From Terrabacter sp. 28 (GTDB taxonomy: Bacteria > Actinomycetota > Actinomycetes > Actinomycetales > Dermatophilaceae): a stretch of 64,000 nt of DNA. Where the stretch lies: positions 124,001-188,000 of the forward strand of contig JYOE01000011.1 of the NCBI GenBank assembly GCA_000955875.1. Reading direction: 5' to 3'. Position 1 is the stretch's first letter. Every line of letters begins with the position of its first letter. Below, piece after piece: positions 24,562-33,752 of the stretch. The translations under genes were made by a program, and so were the position numbers. The notes beneath the pieces are model-generated. The model saw nothing but the letters and a program-made list of their open reading frames with translations. It was not told the origin of the DNA and did no database searches.

Positions 24562-27135
24562 GTGCCCGGCAAGAACCTGACCCGCGACGAGGCGGCGACC
24601 CGCGCAGGCATCCTGCGCGTCGACGCGTACGACGTCAGCCTCGACCTGACGACGGGTCCGGAGAACTTCCGCACCGTCACCACGGTCACGTTCTCCTGCT
24701 CGGAGCCCGGCGCCGACTCGTTCATCGACCTCATCGCCGACTCGGTCGAGCGGGTCACCCTGAACGGTGTCGACCTCGACCCCGCAGAGGTCTTCGCGGA
24801 CTCGCGCGTCGCGCTGCCGGGCCTCGCGGCCGAGAACGAGCTGACGGTCGACGCCACTGGTCGCTACACCAACACCGGCGAGGGCCTGCACCGCTTCGTC
24901 GACCCCGTCGACAACGAGGTCTACCTCTACACGCAGTTCGAGGTGCCCGACTCCCGCCGCATGTATGCCGTGTTCGAGCAGCCCGACCTCAAGGCGTCCT
25001 TCCGCTTCACGGTGACCGCGCCCGCCCACTGGAAGGTCATCAGCAACTCCCCCACGCCCGCCCCGACGGCGGCGGGCGTGGCCGACGGTGTCGAGCGCGC
25101 GACGTGGTCGTTCGAGCCGACGCAGCGCATCTCCTCGTACATCACGGCTCTCGTCGCGGGCCCGTACGACGAGGTGCGCGACGAGGTGCAGACGCGAGGT
25201 GGCGTCGTGCCGCTCGGTGTGTTCTGCCGCAAGTCGCTGACCCAGTACCTCGACGCCGACAACATCTTCGACTGCACGAAGAAGGGCTTCGCCTTCTTCG
25301 AGGCGGAGTTCGACCAGCCCTACCCCTTCGCGAAGTACGACCAGATCTTCACGCCCGAGTACAACATGGGCGCGATGGAGAACGCCGGTGCCGTCACGTT
25401 CACCGAGATCTACGTCTTCCGCTCCAAGGTGTCCGAGGCGAAGATCGAGCGCCGCGCCCTCACGATCCTGCACGAGCTGGCGCACATGTGGTTCGGCAAC
25501 CTCGTGACGATGAAGTGGTGGGACGACCTCTGGCTCAACGAGTCGTTCGCCGAGTGGGCGTCGACGACGTGCCAGGCCGAGGCCACCGAGTGGACGAGCG
25601 CGTGGACCACGTTCGGCACGTCCGAGAAGGCGTGGGCCTACACCCAGGACCAGCTCTCCTCGACGCACCCCATCGCGGCCGACATGCGCCACCTCGAGGA
25701 CGTCGAGGTCAACTTCGACGGCATCACGTACGCCAAGGGTGCGTCCGTGCTCAAGCAGCTCGTCGCGTACGTCGGTCGTGAGCCGTTCGTCGCCGCGCTG
25801 CGCGAGTACTTCCGCAAGCACGCGTGGGGCAACACGACCCTCTCCGACCTGCTCGGCGAGCTCGAGAAGGCTTCGGGCCGCGAGCTGACCGAGTGGAGCA
25901 AGCTGTGGCTCGAGACGGCCGGTGTCAACACGCTGCGCCCGGTCTTCGAGGTCGACGCTGACGGCCGCTACAGCTCGTTCGCGATCACCCAGACCGCCAC
26001 GGACGAGTACCCGACCCTTCGCCCACACCGCATCGGCATCGGCCGGTATGCCGTGCGGCAGGGTGACGCGGGCGACGTGCTCGAGCGCGTCGGCTACGAC
26101 GAGGTCGACGTCGCCGGCGAGCGCACCGACCTCGCCGCCCTCGTCGGCCAGGAGCAGCCCGACCTGCTGCTGCTCAACGACGACGACCTCGCCTACGGCA
26201 AGATCCGCCTCGACGAGCGGTCGCTCGCGACGGCGCTCGCTCTCCCCCGAGGCTTCCAGGACTCGCTCCCCCGCTCGCTCGTGCTCGGTGCCACCTGGGA
26301 CATGACGCGTGACGGCGAGATGCCGGCCCGCGCCTTCGTGCGCTTCGTCCTCGAGTCGCTGCCGGGCGAGACCGACTCGACCCTGCTGCGGGTGCTGCTC
26401 GGCCAGGCCTCCACGGCCGCCCGTCTCTACACGGCCCCCGAGCACCGCGCCGAGGTCTCGGCCCTGCTCTCGTCCTCGCTGCGCTCGCTCGCCGAGTCCG
26501 CCGAGCCGGGCAGCGACGCCCAGTTCCAGCTCGTCGAGGCGTGGGCCGGCAACACCGCCGACCGCGACGACGAGCCGCGGCTGCGCGCCCTGCTCTCGGG
26601 CGAGGAGTCGCTGCCCGACCTGAAGGTCGACACCGAGCTGCGCTGGACCTTCACCAAGGCACTCGCGGCCCTCGGTGCTGCCGACGAGGCGGAGATCAAG
26701 GCCGAGCTCGACCGCGACCCGACCGCCACGGGCAAGGAGCGCGCCGCCGAGGCGCTCGCGGCTCGGCCGACAGCCGAGGCGAAGGCCGACGCGTGGGCCA
26801 AGGCCGTCGAGCGCAACGACCTGTCGAACCAGATGGTCGAGGCGATCGGCGCCGGCTTCCGTCGCAGCACCGACCTGTCGCTGCTCGAGCCGTTCGTCGA
26901 GCGCTACCACGCCATGCTCGTCGACGCGTGGGCCGAGCGCAGCGTCGCCATCGGCGAGCGCGTCGTCGGCGGCTTCTACCCGTTCTCGCTCGCGAGCGAG
27001 CAGCTCAAGGCGGCCTCGGACGCCTGGCTCGAGGCCCACCCCGACGCCGCCGCCGGACTGGTGCGTACCGTGGCCGAGAACCGCGACACCGTCGCGCGGG
27101 CGCTCGTGGCCCAGGAGCGCGACCGCCGCGGCTGA
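24562..27135 (+). CDS. pepN: Aminopeptidase N, M1 family
   Basis: An 857-residue zinc aminopeptidase removing N-terminal residues from peptides in the cytoplasm. The exopeptidase motif GAMEN is at 270-274, the zinc site HELAH at 304-308 with the third ligand E327, and the C-terminal ERAP1-like helical domain fills residues 520-850. Start is GTG 24562. The gene is divergent from the Rv2466c-like gene and closed by a 15-bp hairpin. Confidence 0.96.
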   Translation: MPGKNLTRDEAATRAGILRVDAYDVSLDLTTGPENFRTVTTVTFSCSEPGADSFIDLIADSVERVTLNGVDLDPAEVFADSRVALPGLAAENELTVDATGRYTNTGEGLHRFVDPVDNEVYLYTQFEVPDSRRMYAVFEQPDLKASFRFTVTAPAHWKVISNSPTPAPTAAGVADGVERATWSFEPTQRISSYITALVAGPYDEVRDEVQTRGGVVPLGVFCRKSLTQYLDADNIFDCTKKGFAFFEAEFDQPYPFAKYDQIFTPEYNMGAMENAGAVTFTEIYVFRSKVSEAKIERRALTILHELAHMWFGNLVTMKWWDDLWLNESFAEWASTTCQAEATEWTSAWTTFGTSEKAWAYTQDQLSSTHPIAADMRHLEDVEVNFDGITYAKGASVLKQLVAYVGREPFVAALREYFRKHAWGNTTLSDLLGELEKASGRELTEWSKLWLETAGVNTLRPVFEVDADGRYSSFAITQTATDEYPTLRPHRIGIGRYAVRQGDAGDVLERVGYDEVDVAGERTDLAALVGQEQPDLLLLNDDDLAYGKIRLDERSLATALALPRGFQDSLPRSLVLGATWDMTRDGEMPARAFVRFVLESLPGETDSTLLRVLLGQASTAARLYTAPEHRAEVSALLSSSLRSLAESAEPGSDAQFQLVEAWAGNTADRDDEPRLRALLSGEESLPDLKVDTELRWTFTKALAALGAADEAEIKAELDRDPTATGKERAAEALAARPTAEAKADAWAKAVERNDLSNQMVEAIGAGFRRSTDLSLLEPFVERYHAMLVDAWAERSVAIGERVVGGFYPFSLASEQLKAASDAWLEAHPDAAAGLVRTVAENRDTVARALVAQERDRRG

Positions 27136-27144
27136 CCTGATCTC

Positions 27145-27183
27145 GTCGTGGGCCGACCCTGCACCGCCGGGTCGGCCCACGAC
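27145..27183 (+). terminator. Terminator of pepN
   Basis: GTCGTGGGCCGACCC pairs perfectly with GGGTCGGCCCACGAC around a 9-base loop, beginning 9 bases after the stop. Confidence 0.85.
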
Positions 27184-27217
27184 CTCACGCCCGAACCCGA
27201 CCCCTGACTGAGACCCT

Positions 27218-28249
27218 GTGATCCACGCCTTCACGAACCTGACCGCACTGCCCGCACTGCACACCGCCGACGGCACCCCGCCGCCGAGCCCCACCCCCTC
27301 CCCGTCTCCCTTGCAGGAGCTGCCCGTGGACCTCTCGATGCCCGACCTCTCGAGCCTGACCTGGTCCGGCGTCGGCGACTGGCTGGTGGGCACGCCGCTG
27401 CTCATCATCACGGTGGTCGCCGTCGGTCTGCTCGCCCGGTTCCTGCTCCACCGGCTCATCAACCGGGTCGTGACGACCGCGACGTCCCGCCGGGCCGAGC
27501 GGATCGCCAGCCTCCCCGGCGCCGGCCGCGCGCTCCAGGCCGTCGGCGTCGCCAACGTGCGCCACGTCCAGCGCACCCAGACGATGGGCGCCCTGCTCAA
27601 GAGCATCACGACGTTCGTCGTCGGCGGCATCACGGCCCTGACCGTGCTGTCGCTCGTCGGCATCCCGCTCGGTCCGATGCTCGCCTCGGCCAGCGTCGGC
27701 GGCGTCGCCCTGGCCTTCGGCGCGCAGAGCCTCGTCAAGGACTTCCTCTCCGGCGTCTTCATGATCGTCGAGGACCAGTACGGCGTCGGCGACGTCATCG
27801 ACACCGGCGAGGTCGTCGGCACCGTCGAGAACGTGTCGCTGCGCGTCACGCAGCTGCGTGACGCCGACGGCATGACGTGGTACGTCCGCAACGGTGAGAT
27901 CATCCGCATCGGCAACAAGACGCAGGGGTGGTCGACCGCGATCGTCGACATCGCCATCGCCTACGACCAGGACGTCGAGAAGGCGATCTCGGTGATCCGC
28001 GACGTCGTCAGCGTCATGGACGACGACGGCGCGTACAAGGACATCCTGCTCGACGAGCCGAACGTCGTCGGCGTCGAGTCGATCGCCAACGGCGCCATCA
28101 CGATCCGCATCATCGCCAAGACCATCGCCAACGAGCAGTTCGGCGTGCAGCGCGAGATGCGCGAGCGGATCAAGGTGGCCCTCGACCGGGAGGGTGTGCG
28201 CAGCCCGATGCCGATGCTGCCGCCCTTCGGCGGAACCCCTCACAAGTGA
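27218..28249 (+). CDS. MscS-family mechanosensitive channel
   Basis: A 343-residue small-conductance mechanosensitive channel. A Pro/Ser-rich N-terminus precedes three helices (about 57-78, 125-148, 152-172). The pore-lining TM3 contains [24 protein letters not shown], the family signature, and the beta domain follows with [10 protein letters not shown] and YVRNGEI. It releases solutes during hypo-osmotic shock. GTG 27218 is the best start; GTG 27326 (after the Pro-rich stretch) is an alternative. Confidence 0.93.
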   Translation: MIHAFTNLTALPALHTADGTPPPSPTPSPSPLQELPVDLSMPDLSSLTWSGVGDWLVGTPLLIITVVAVGLLARFLLHRLINRVVTTATSRRAERIASLPGAGRALQAVGVANVRHVQRTQTMGALLKSITTFVVGGITALTVLSLVGIPLGPMLASASVGGVALAFGAQSLVKDFLSGVFMIVEDQYGVGDVIDTGEVVGTVENVSLRVTQLRDADGMTWYVRNGEIIRIGNKTQGWSTAIVDIAIAYDQDVEKAISVIRDVVSVMDDDGAYKDILLDEPNVVGVESIANGAITIRIIAKTIANEQFGVQREMRERIKVALDREGVRSPMPMLPPFGGTPHK

Positions 28250-28280
28250 GCTGCCCCACGGCTCTGGGAGACTGGCCGGC

Positions 28281-28667
28281 GTGAGCTACTACGACGACTT
28301 CGGCGGCCACGACACGTTCGCGAAGCTCGTGCGCGAGTTCTACCGAGGCGTCGCCGAGGACGAGCCGCTGCGCGCCCTGTACCCGGAGGACGACCTCGGC
28401 CCCGCCCAGGAGCGCCTGCGGATGTTCTTCGAGCAGTACTGGGGCGGTCCCACGACGTACTCCGAGCAGCGTGGCCACCCGCGGCTGCGCATGCGGCACA
28501 TGCCCTTCCAGGTCACGCCCGACATGCGCGACCGGTGGCTGCTGCACATGATGAACGCCGTCGACACGCTCGAGCTCTCGCCCGAGAACGACGACCGGCT
28601 GCGCGACTACCTCACACGGGCCGCGTACTCCCTCGTCAACAGCCCGGGGCCCGACGGCACGTTCTGA
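28281..28667 (+). CDS. glbO: Group II truncated haemoglobin (GlbO-like)
   Basis: A 128-residue truncated globin. The B10-region tyrosine lies in LVREFYRGV, the proximal-histidine segment is [11 protein letters not shown] and the G8 tryptophan is in MRDRWLLHM, as in mycobacterial trHbO. It binds oxygen or NO at haem in the cytoplasm. GTG 28281 follows a reasonable spacing from GGGAG and matches family N-termini ([12 protein letters not shown]). It may be cotranscribed with the MscS gene 31 bases upstream. Confidence 0.93.
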   Translation: MSYYDDFGGHDTFAKLVREFYRGVAEDEPLRALYPEDDLGPAQERLRMFFEQYWGGPTTYSEQRGHPRLRMRHMPFQVTPDMRDRWLLHMMNAVDTLELSPENDDRLRDYLTRAAYSLVNSPGPDGTF

Positions 28668-28777
28668 GCCGCCGGCGCTGCGGGGACTCACAGCAAGTCA
28701 CAGCCGTTTCACGGGTCGCGGCGCCCCCCTCTGGTGTTCTCTGGAGACAGGCGAACCCACGACGAGAGGGATGCGAC

Positions 28778-29431
28778 ATGGTGTCGATCAACAAGAAGGC
28801 GGCCAGCGTGGCGGCGGTCGGTGCCGCAGCGGCCGTCATCGGGCTCGGCGTCTCCCAGGTGGCGCGCGCCGACGACGCGACAACGACCAGCACGACCAGC
28901 ACGACCACCCCGACACCGACGGTGACCTCGACCCAGGGCGACCCGAACAAGGGCACGACCGACGGCACGACACCAGGCAACGGCAAGGGCTGGGGTCCCG
29001 GCGGTCGGCACGGCGGACCGGGCGGACCGGGCGGGCCGGGCCTCGGCGTCGGCCGCGGCGCCGACCTCTCCGCCCTGGCCACCAAGCTCGGGGTCGACGA
29101 GACGAAGCTCAAGGACGCCCTCAAGGCGGTGCGTGACGAGATCCGCGCCGCGCGCACCCCTGGTCAGGCTCGACCCGACTTCTCGGCGCTGCAGGACGAG
29201 GTCGCCACCAAGCTCGCCGCCAAGCTCGGCATCGACGCCGCCAAGGTCAAGACGGCCATCGCCGACCTGCGCGCAGCCCACGAGGCCGACGAGCAGAAGG
29301 CGTTCGACGACCGGCTCGCCCAGGCGGTCAAGGACGGCAAGCTGACTCAGGCCGAGGCGGACGCGGTGAAGAAGGCGGCGAAGGCCGGGATCATCGACAT
29401 GCACGACGGGATGCACGACGGGCCGCGCTGA
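28778..29431 (+). CDS. Secreted helical-repeat protein
   Basis: A 217-residue exported protein. A signal peptide ends near residue 30 (SQVARA-DD), followed by a Thr-rich then Gly-rich linker (about 33-95). Two similar helical units follow, LATKLGVDETKLKDALKAVR and AAKLGIDAAKVKTAIADLRA, then a DUF2680/YckD-like end with LAQAVKDGKLTQAEADAVKK. It ends in a His/Met/Asp-rich tail (MHDGMHDG) that might bind metal. ATG 28778 has GAGAGGG seven bases upstream. Function is unknown. Confidence 0.8.
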   Translation: MVSINKKAASVAAVGAAAAVIGLGVSQVARADDATTTSTTSTTTPTPTVTSTQGDPNKGTTDGTTPGNGKGWGPGGRHGGPGGPGGPGLGVGRGADLSALATKLGVDETKLKDALKAVRDEIRAARTPGQARPDFSALQDEVATKLAAKLGIDAAKVKTAIADLRAAHEADEQKAFDDRLAQAVKDGKLTQAEADAVKKAAKAGIIDMHDGMHDGPR

Positions 29432-29453
29432 CACGGACGCCGTTCATCACGGG

Positions 29454-29488
29454 CGCCACCCGTCGACGTGGAGGTCGGTCGGGTGGCG
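29454..29488. terminator. Hairpin between convergent genes
   Basis: CGCCACCCG at 29454-29462 pairs with CGGGTGGCG at 29480-29488 around a 17-base loop, between the stops of the secreted-protein gene and the Nudix gene. Confidence 0.5.
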
Positions 29489-29497
29489 TCGCAGCAC

Positions 29498-29905
29498 TCA
29501 GTCGGTGCCCAGACGGGCTCGGAGCGCCGGCACGACGTGGTTGCGCAGCAGGGGCGCCAGGTCGCCGGGGAGCTCGTCGTCGAGCCCGAGCCAGCGCTGC
29601 TCCGCGATCTCGGCGAGGGGCGTCGGCGCGTGGTCGGGGTCGAGGTCGGTGACGAAGACCGTCGCGTCCACCCACGAGTCCTCCTCGTTGGCCGCGACGT
29701 CGTGGAACCGGCCGAGCGGCAGCCCCATCCCGGCCACGTCGAGCCCGACCTCCTCCATGACCTCGCGATCGGCTGCCTCGCGGGCGCTCTCCCCCGGGTC
29801 GATCTTGCCGCCGGGGAGCATGAACCGCTGGGAACCGGCCTTGCGGACGGTCAGGAGCTGACGGTCGCGCACGAGGCAGAACGCGGCCGTGACAAAGGTC
29901 GTCAT
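29498..29905 (-). CDS. Nudix hydrolase
   Basis: A 135-residue Nudix protein. The full box is present: G-KIDP-GES-x5-REVMEEVGLD, residues about 35-57. Nudix enzymes hydrolyse nucleoside diphosphate derivatives; the substrate cannot be told here. ATG 29905 starts the family-like MTTFVTAAFCLVRD; an upstream in-frame ATG adds a basic leader and runs into the divergent MarR promoter. Confidence 0.92.
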   Translation of the reverse strand: MTTFVTAAFCLVRDRQLLTVRKAGSQRFMLPGGKIDPGESAREAADREVMEEVGLDVAGMGLPLGRFHDVAANEEDSWVDATVFVTDLDPDHAPTPLAEIAEQRWLGLDDELPGDLAPLLRNHVVPALRARLGTD

Positions 29906-29998
29906 GTCCCAGACGCTAGTGCGGGGTCGTCGGCCGGCCGCCACCGACGCCGTCGCGCAGGACCGCCGTCCGCCGGCTCGCTAGCCTTCCTCACGAAC

Positions 29999-30013
29999 AT
30001 CGGACGTTCCGAT
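29999..30013. promoter_or_regulatory. Candidate MarR operator
   Basis: ATCGGA-CGT-TCCGAT is a perfect 6-bp inverted repeat 18 bases before the MarR start codon, in the short divergent region shared with the Nudix gene. Position suits autorepression. Confidence 0.5.
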
Positions 30014-30031
30014 CATCGAAAGGCAGGGTCC

Positions 30032-30517
30032 ATGGCGCCGGCCGGTCACCCCTCTCAGGCCAGTCTGGTGCACGCACTCGGCGAGGCGATGCAGGGCTAC
30101 CAGCGGTCCGTCCAGGCGTTCGACGACGCCGTCGGACGGCGCCTCGGGCTGGGGCCCGCCGACCTGCGCTGCCTCGACCGGCTCGCCGACGGCCCGGCGT
30201 CGGCCGGCGCGGTCAGCGCCGCCACGGGTCTGCGCCCCGCCGCGACGACGGCCCTCATCGACCGGTTGGCGCGCCGTGGCCTGGTGCGCCGCAGCCGACC
30301 TGACACCGACCGCCGCACCGTCCTCGTCGAGGTGACCGAGCTCGGCCACCGGCTCATGTGGGAGGCCTACGGCCCGCTCGTCCGGGCGGGAGAGCCGGTG
30401 CTCGAGCAGCTGTCGGCCGAGCAGCTGTCGATCCTCACCGATCACCTGCAGCGCCTCACCGCGCTCACGGACGAGCACCGCGAGCTCCTGGCGCGGCAGG
30501 ACGTCCGGGACCGTTAG
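30032..30517 (+). CDS. MarR-family transcriptional regulator
   Basis: A 161-residue MarR regulator with dimerising N- and C-terminal helices around a winged helix-turn-helix: AGAVSAATGLRPAATTALIDRL and then RRSRPDTDRRTVLVEVTELG for the wing. ATG 30032 has AAAGGCAGGG upstream. It is divergent from the Nudix gene and convergent with the LLM gene. Targets and ligand are unknown; the palindrome upstream suggests self-control. Confidence 0.92.
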   Translation: MAPAGHPSQASLVHALGEAMQGYQRSVQAFDDAVGRRLGLGPADLRCLDRLADGPASAGAVSAATGLRPAATTALIDRLARRGLVRRSRPDTDRRTVLVEVTELGHRLMWEAYGPLVRAGEPVLEQLSAEQLSILTDHLQRLTALTDEHRELLARQDVRDR

Positions 30518-30523
30518 GCCGTC

Positions 30524-31378
30524 TCAGCGCAGGCCCGGAGGCCCGGACTCGACGCGCCGGCGCACCTCGGCCAGCCCCTCCGGACCTTGTGGGACGTCCC
30601 ACCAGCTCTCGATCCACCACGTCGCCCCGGCCTGCTCCCACGCTGCCGGCTCCGCCGGCTCGAGGCTCGTGAAGTCGCCCCACGAGTCGGCCTCGATGAC
30701 GACGTCGTAGCCGTCCCACGGCAGGCCCAGGCCCTCGCGGAGCCGGCGCACCGGCTCGACGACCGCGGCGAAGGCGTCGAGCGTCTTGGGCCCGTCGTCC
30801 GTGGGGTGGATCGCCGGGATGAGCCCCTGCCAACGCGCAGCCCGCTCCAGGGAGCGCTGCCGGCCCCCGCCCGGTGTCGGCGCCCCGACGACCCAGACCG
30901 GAGGATGCGGGCGCTGCGGTGTGGGCGGAGGGAGCATGAAGTCGTTGGCGCGAGCACTGTAGTGCTCGCCGGCATACGTGAACGTGGCCGCGTCGCCGAG
31001 CAGGCCGGCGTAGACGTCGAGGCACTCGTCGAGCTTCTTCGCGCGGACGGCGCGGCCCTCGTCGGGCTCGTAGGCGAGCCAGCCGGGGTGCAGCGCCCCG
31101 AGTCCCACCGACATGAAGGCCCTGCCGCCGCTGACGCGGTCGACGGAACCGACCTTCGAGGCGAGGTCCCACGGACGGTGCCGGGCCGCGGGCGTGAGCA
31201 GGGTGCCGAGGCGGATGCGCTCGGTGACCATGGCCGCCGCACCGAGCTGCACCCACGCGTCGACGCCGTAGAGCGCCTCCCAGCCGAGCACGGCGTCCCA
31301 TCCGCACTGCTCCCCCAGCCGAGCCAGGTCGGCGAACTCGCGCTCGGTGGCATACGGGATGACGAAGCCGCTCCTCAT
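30524..31378 (-). CDS. LLM-class flavin/F420-dependent oxidoreductase
   Basis: A 284-residue luciferase-like monooxygenase-fold protein with the TIM-barrel segments AAAMVTERIRLGTLLTP and ASKVGSVDRVSGGRAFMSVG, and the downstream PPVWVVGAPT strand. In actinobacteria most such proteins use F420 or FMN. The substrate is unknown. It runs divergently from the alpha-glucosidase gene. Confidence 0.88.
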   Translation of the reverse strand: MRSGFVIPYATEREFADLARLGEQCGWDAVLGWEALYGVDAWVQLGAAAMVTERIRLGTLLTPAARHRPWDLASKVGSVDRVSGGRAFMSVGLGALHPGWLAYEPDEGRAVRAKKLDECLDVYAGLLGDAATFTYAGEHYSARANDFMLPPPTPQRPHPPVWVVGAPTPGGGRQRSLERAARWQGLIPAIHPTDDGPKTLDAFAAVVEPVRRLREGLGLPWDGYDVVIEADSWGDFTSLEPAEPAAWEQAGATWWIESWWDVPQGPEGLAEVRRRVESGPPGLR

Positions 31379-31427
31379 GTCCTGTTCCTACCAACGGGCA
31401 CCGACAGAGCGGGGCCGGTCGACCGCA

Positions 31428-31443
31428 CTGCAAGAAGTTGCAG
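31428..31443. promoter_or_regulatory. LacI-type palindrome before the alpha-glucosidase gene
   Basis: CTGCAA-GAAG-TTGCAG is a 16-base palindrome with the TGCAA/TTGCA half-sites common to LacI/GalR sugar regulators, 45 bases before the GH13 start. An A+T-rich stretch follows. It suggests maltodextrin- or sucrose-type control by a regulator encoded elsewhere. Confidence 0.5.
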
Positions 31444-31487
31444 AACTTTCTTTGAGTTTTCGCCCTGATGGGGAACGATGGTGGCCC

Positions 31488-33287
<1,800 letters not shown>

Positions 33288-33324
33288 CCTGCTGAACCAC
33301 TGACCGGCCACCGGCCGGCGACGT

Positions 33325-33358
33325 CGTGAGGCCCCGTCCACCCGGACGGGGCCTCACG
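33325..33358 (+). terminator. Terminator of the alpha-glucosidase gene
   Basis: CGTGAGGCCCCGTCC and its perfect complement form a 15-bp stem with loop ACCC, 38 bases after the stop. A GGCATAC motif overlaps its right end. Confidence 0.85.
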
Positions 33359-33428
33359 GCATACGTGGGCCTCGCGAGCCTGTGGATGACGCCCGACGCG
33401 TGGTCGGCCGCGCACCTACGGTCGGGCC

Positions 33429-33752
33429 ATGACGCGCTACTCGATCGACGTCGGCGGGGTGTCCCGCGAGCGCCTGGCGCTGGCCCACGACCCCGCCGAG
33501 CTGCGGGCGTGCGCGTCCGCCGTCGCCGTGGCCACGGCGGGAGCCATGGCGGCCGCCGGGTCGCAGGCGGCCGGCCTGCGCGCGTCGCTCGACCGCTTCC
33601 GCACGGTGCACGCTCGCGCGCTCGACGCGGTCGCCGATGCCGCGGCGGCGCTGGGTGACCGTTTGGACGAGTCCACCGCCGAGGCCCGGTCGGTCGAGCT
33701 GCTCGTCACGTCGTCACTGGCCGAGGCGGCAGGCGTCGTGGGTGGCCGATGA
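33429..33752 (+). CDS. Small WXG100-like helical protein
   Basis: A 107-residue, almost entirely helical, alanine-rich protein with no signal peptide or membrane segment. Length, two-helix appearance and tight linkage (ATGA overlap) to a large WXG-containing protein suggest an EsxA/ESAT-6-like partner for type VII secretion. A W-x-G turn is not visible, so the assignment rests on context. It may form a heterodimer with, or chaperone, the next protein. Confidence 0.65.
   Translation: MTRYSIDVGGVSRERLALAHDPAELRACASAVAVATAGAMAAAGSQAAGLRASLDRFRTVHARALDAVADAAAALGDRLDESTAEARSVELLVTSSLAEAAGVVGGR

Noticed and set aside
24433..27957. 1174-residue open frame antisense to pepN and MscS
   Set aside because: No domain, biased composition, and it crosses two well-supported plus-strand genes and a terminator.
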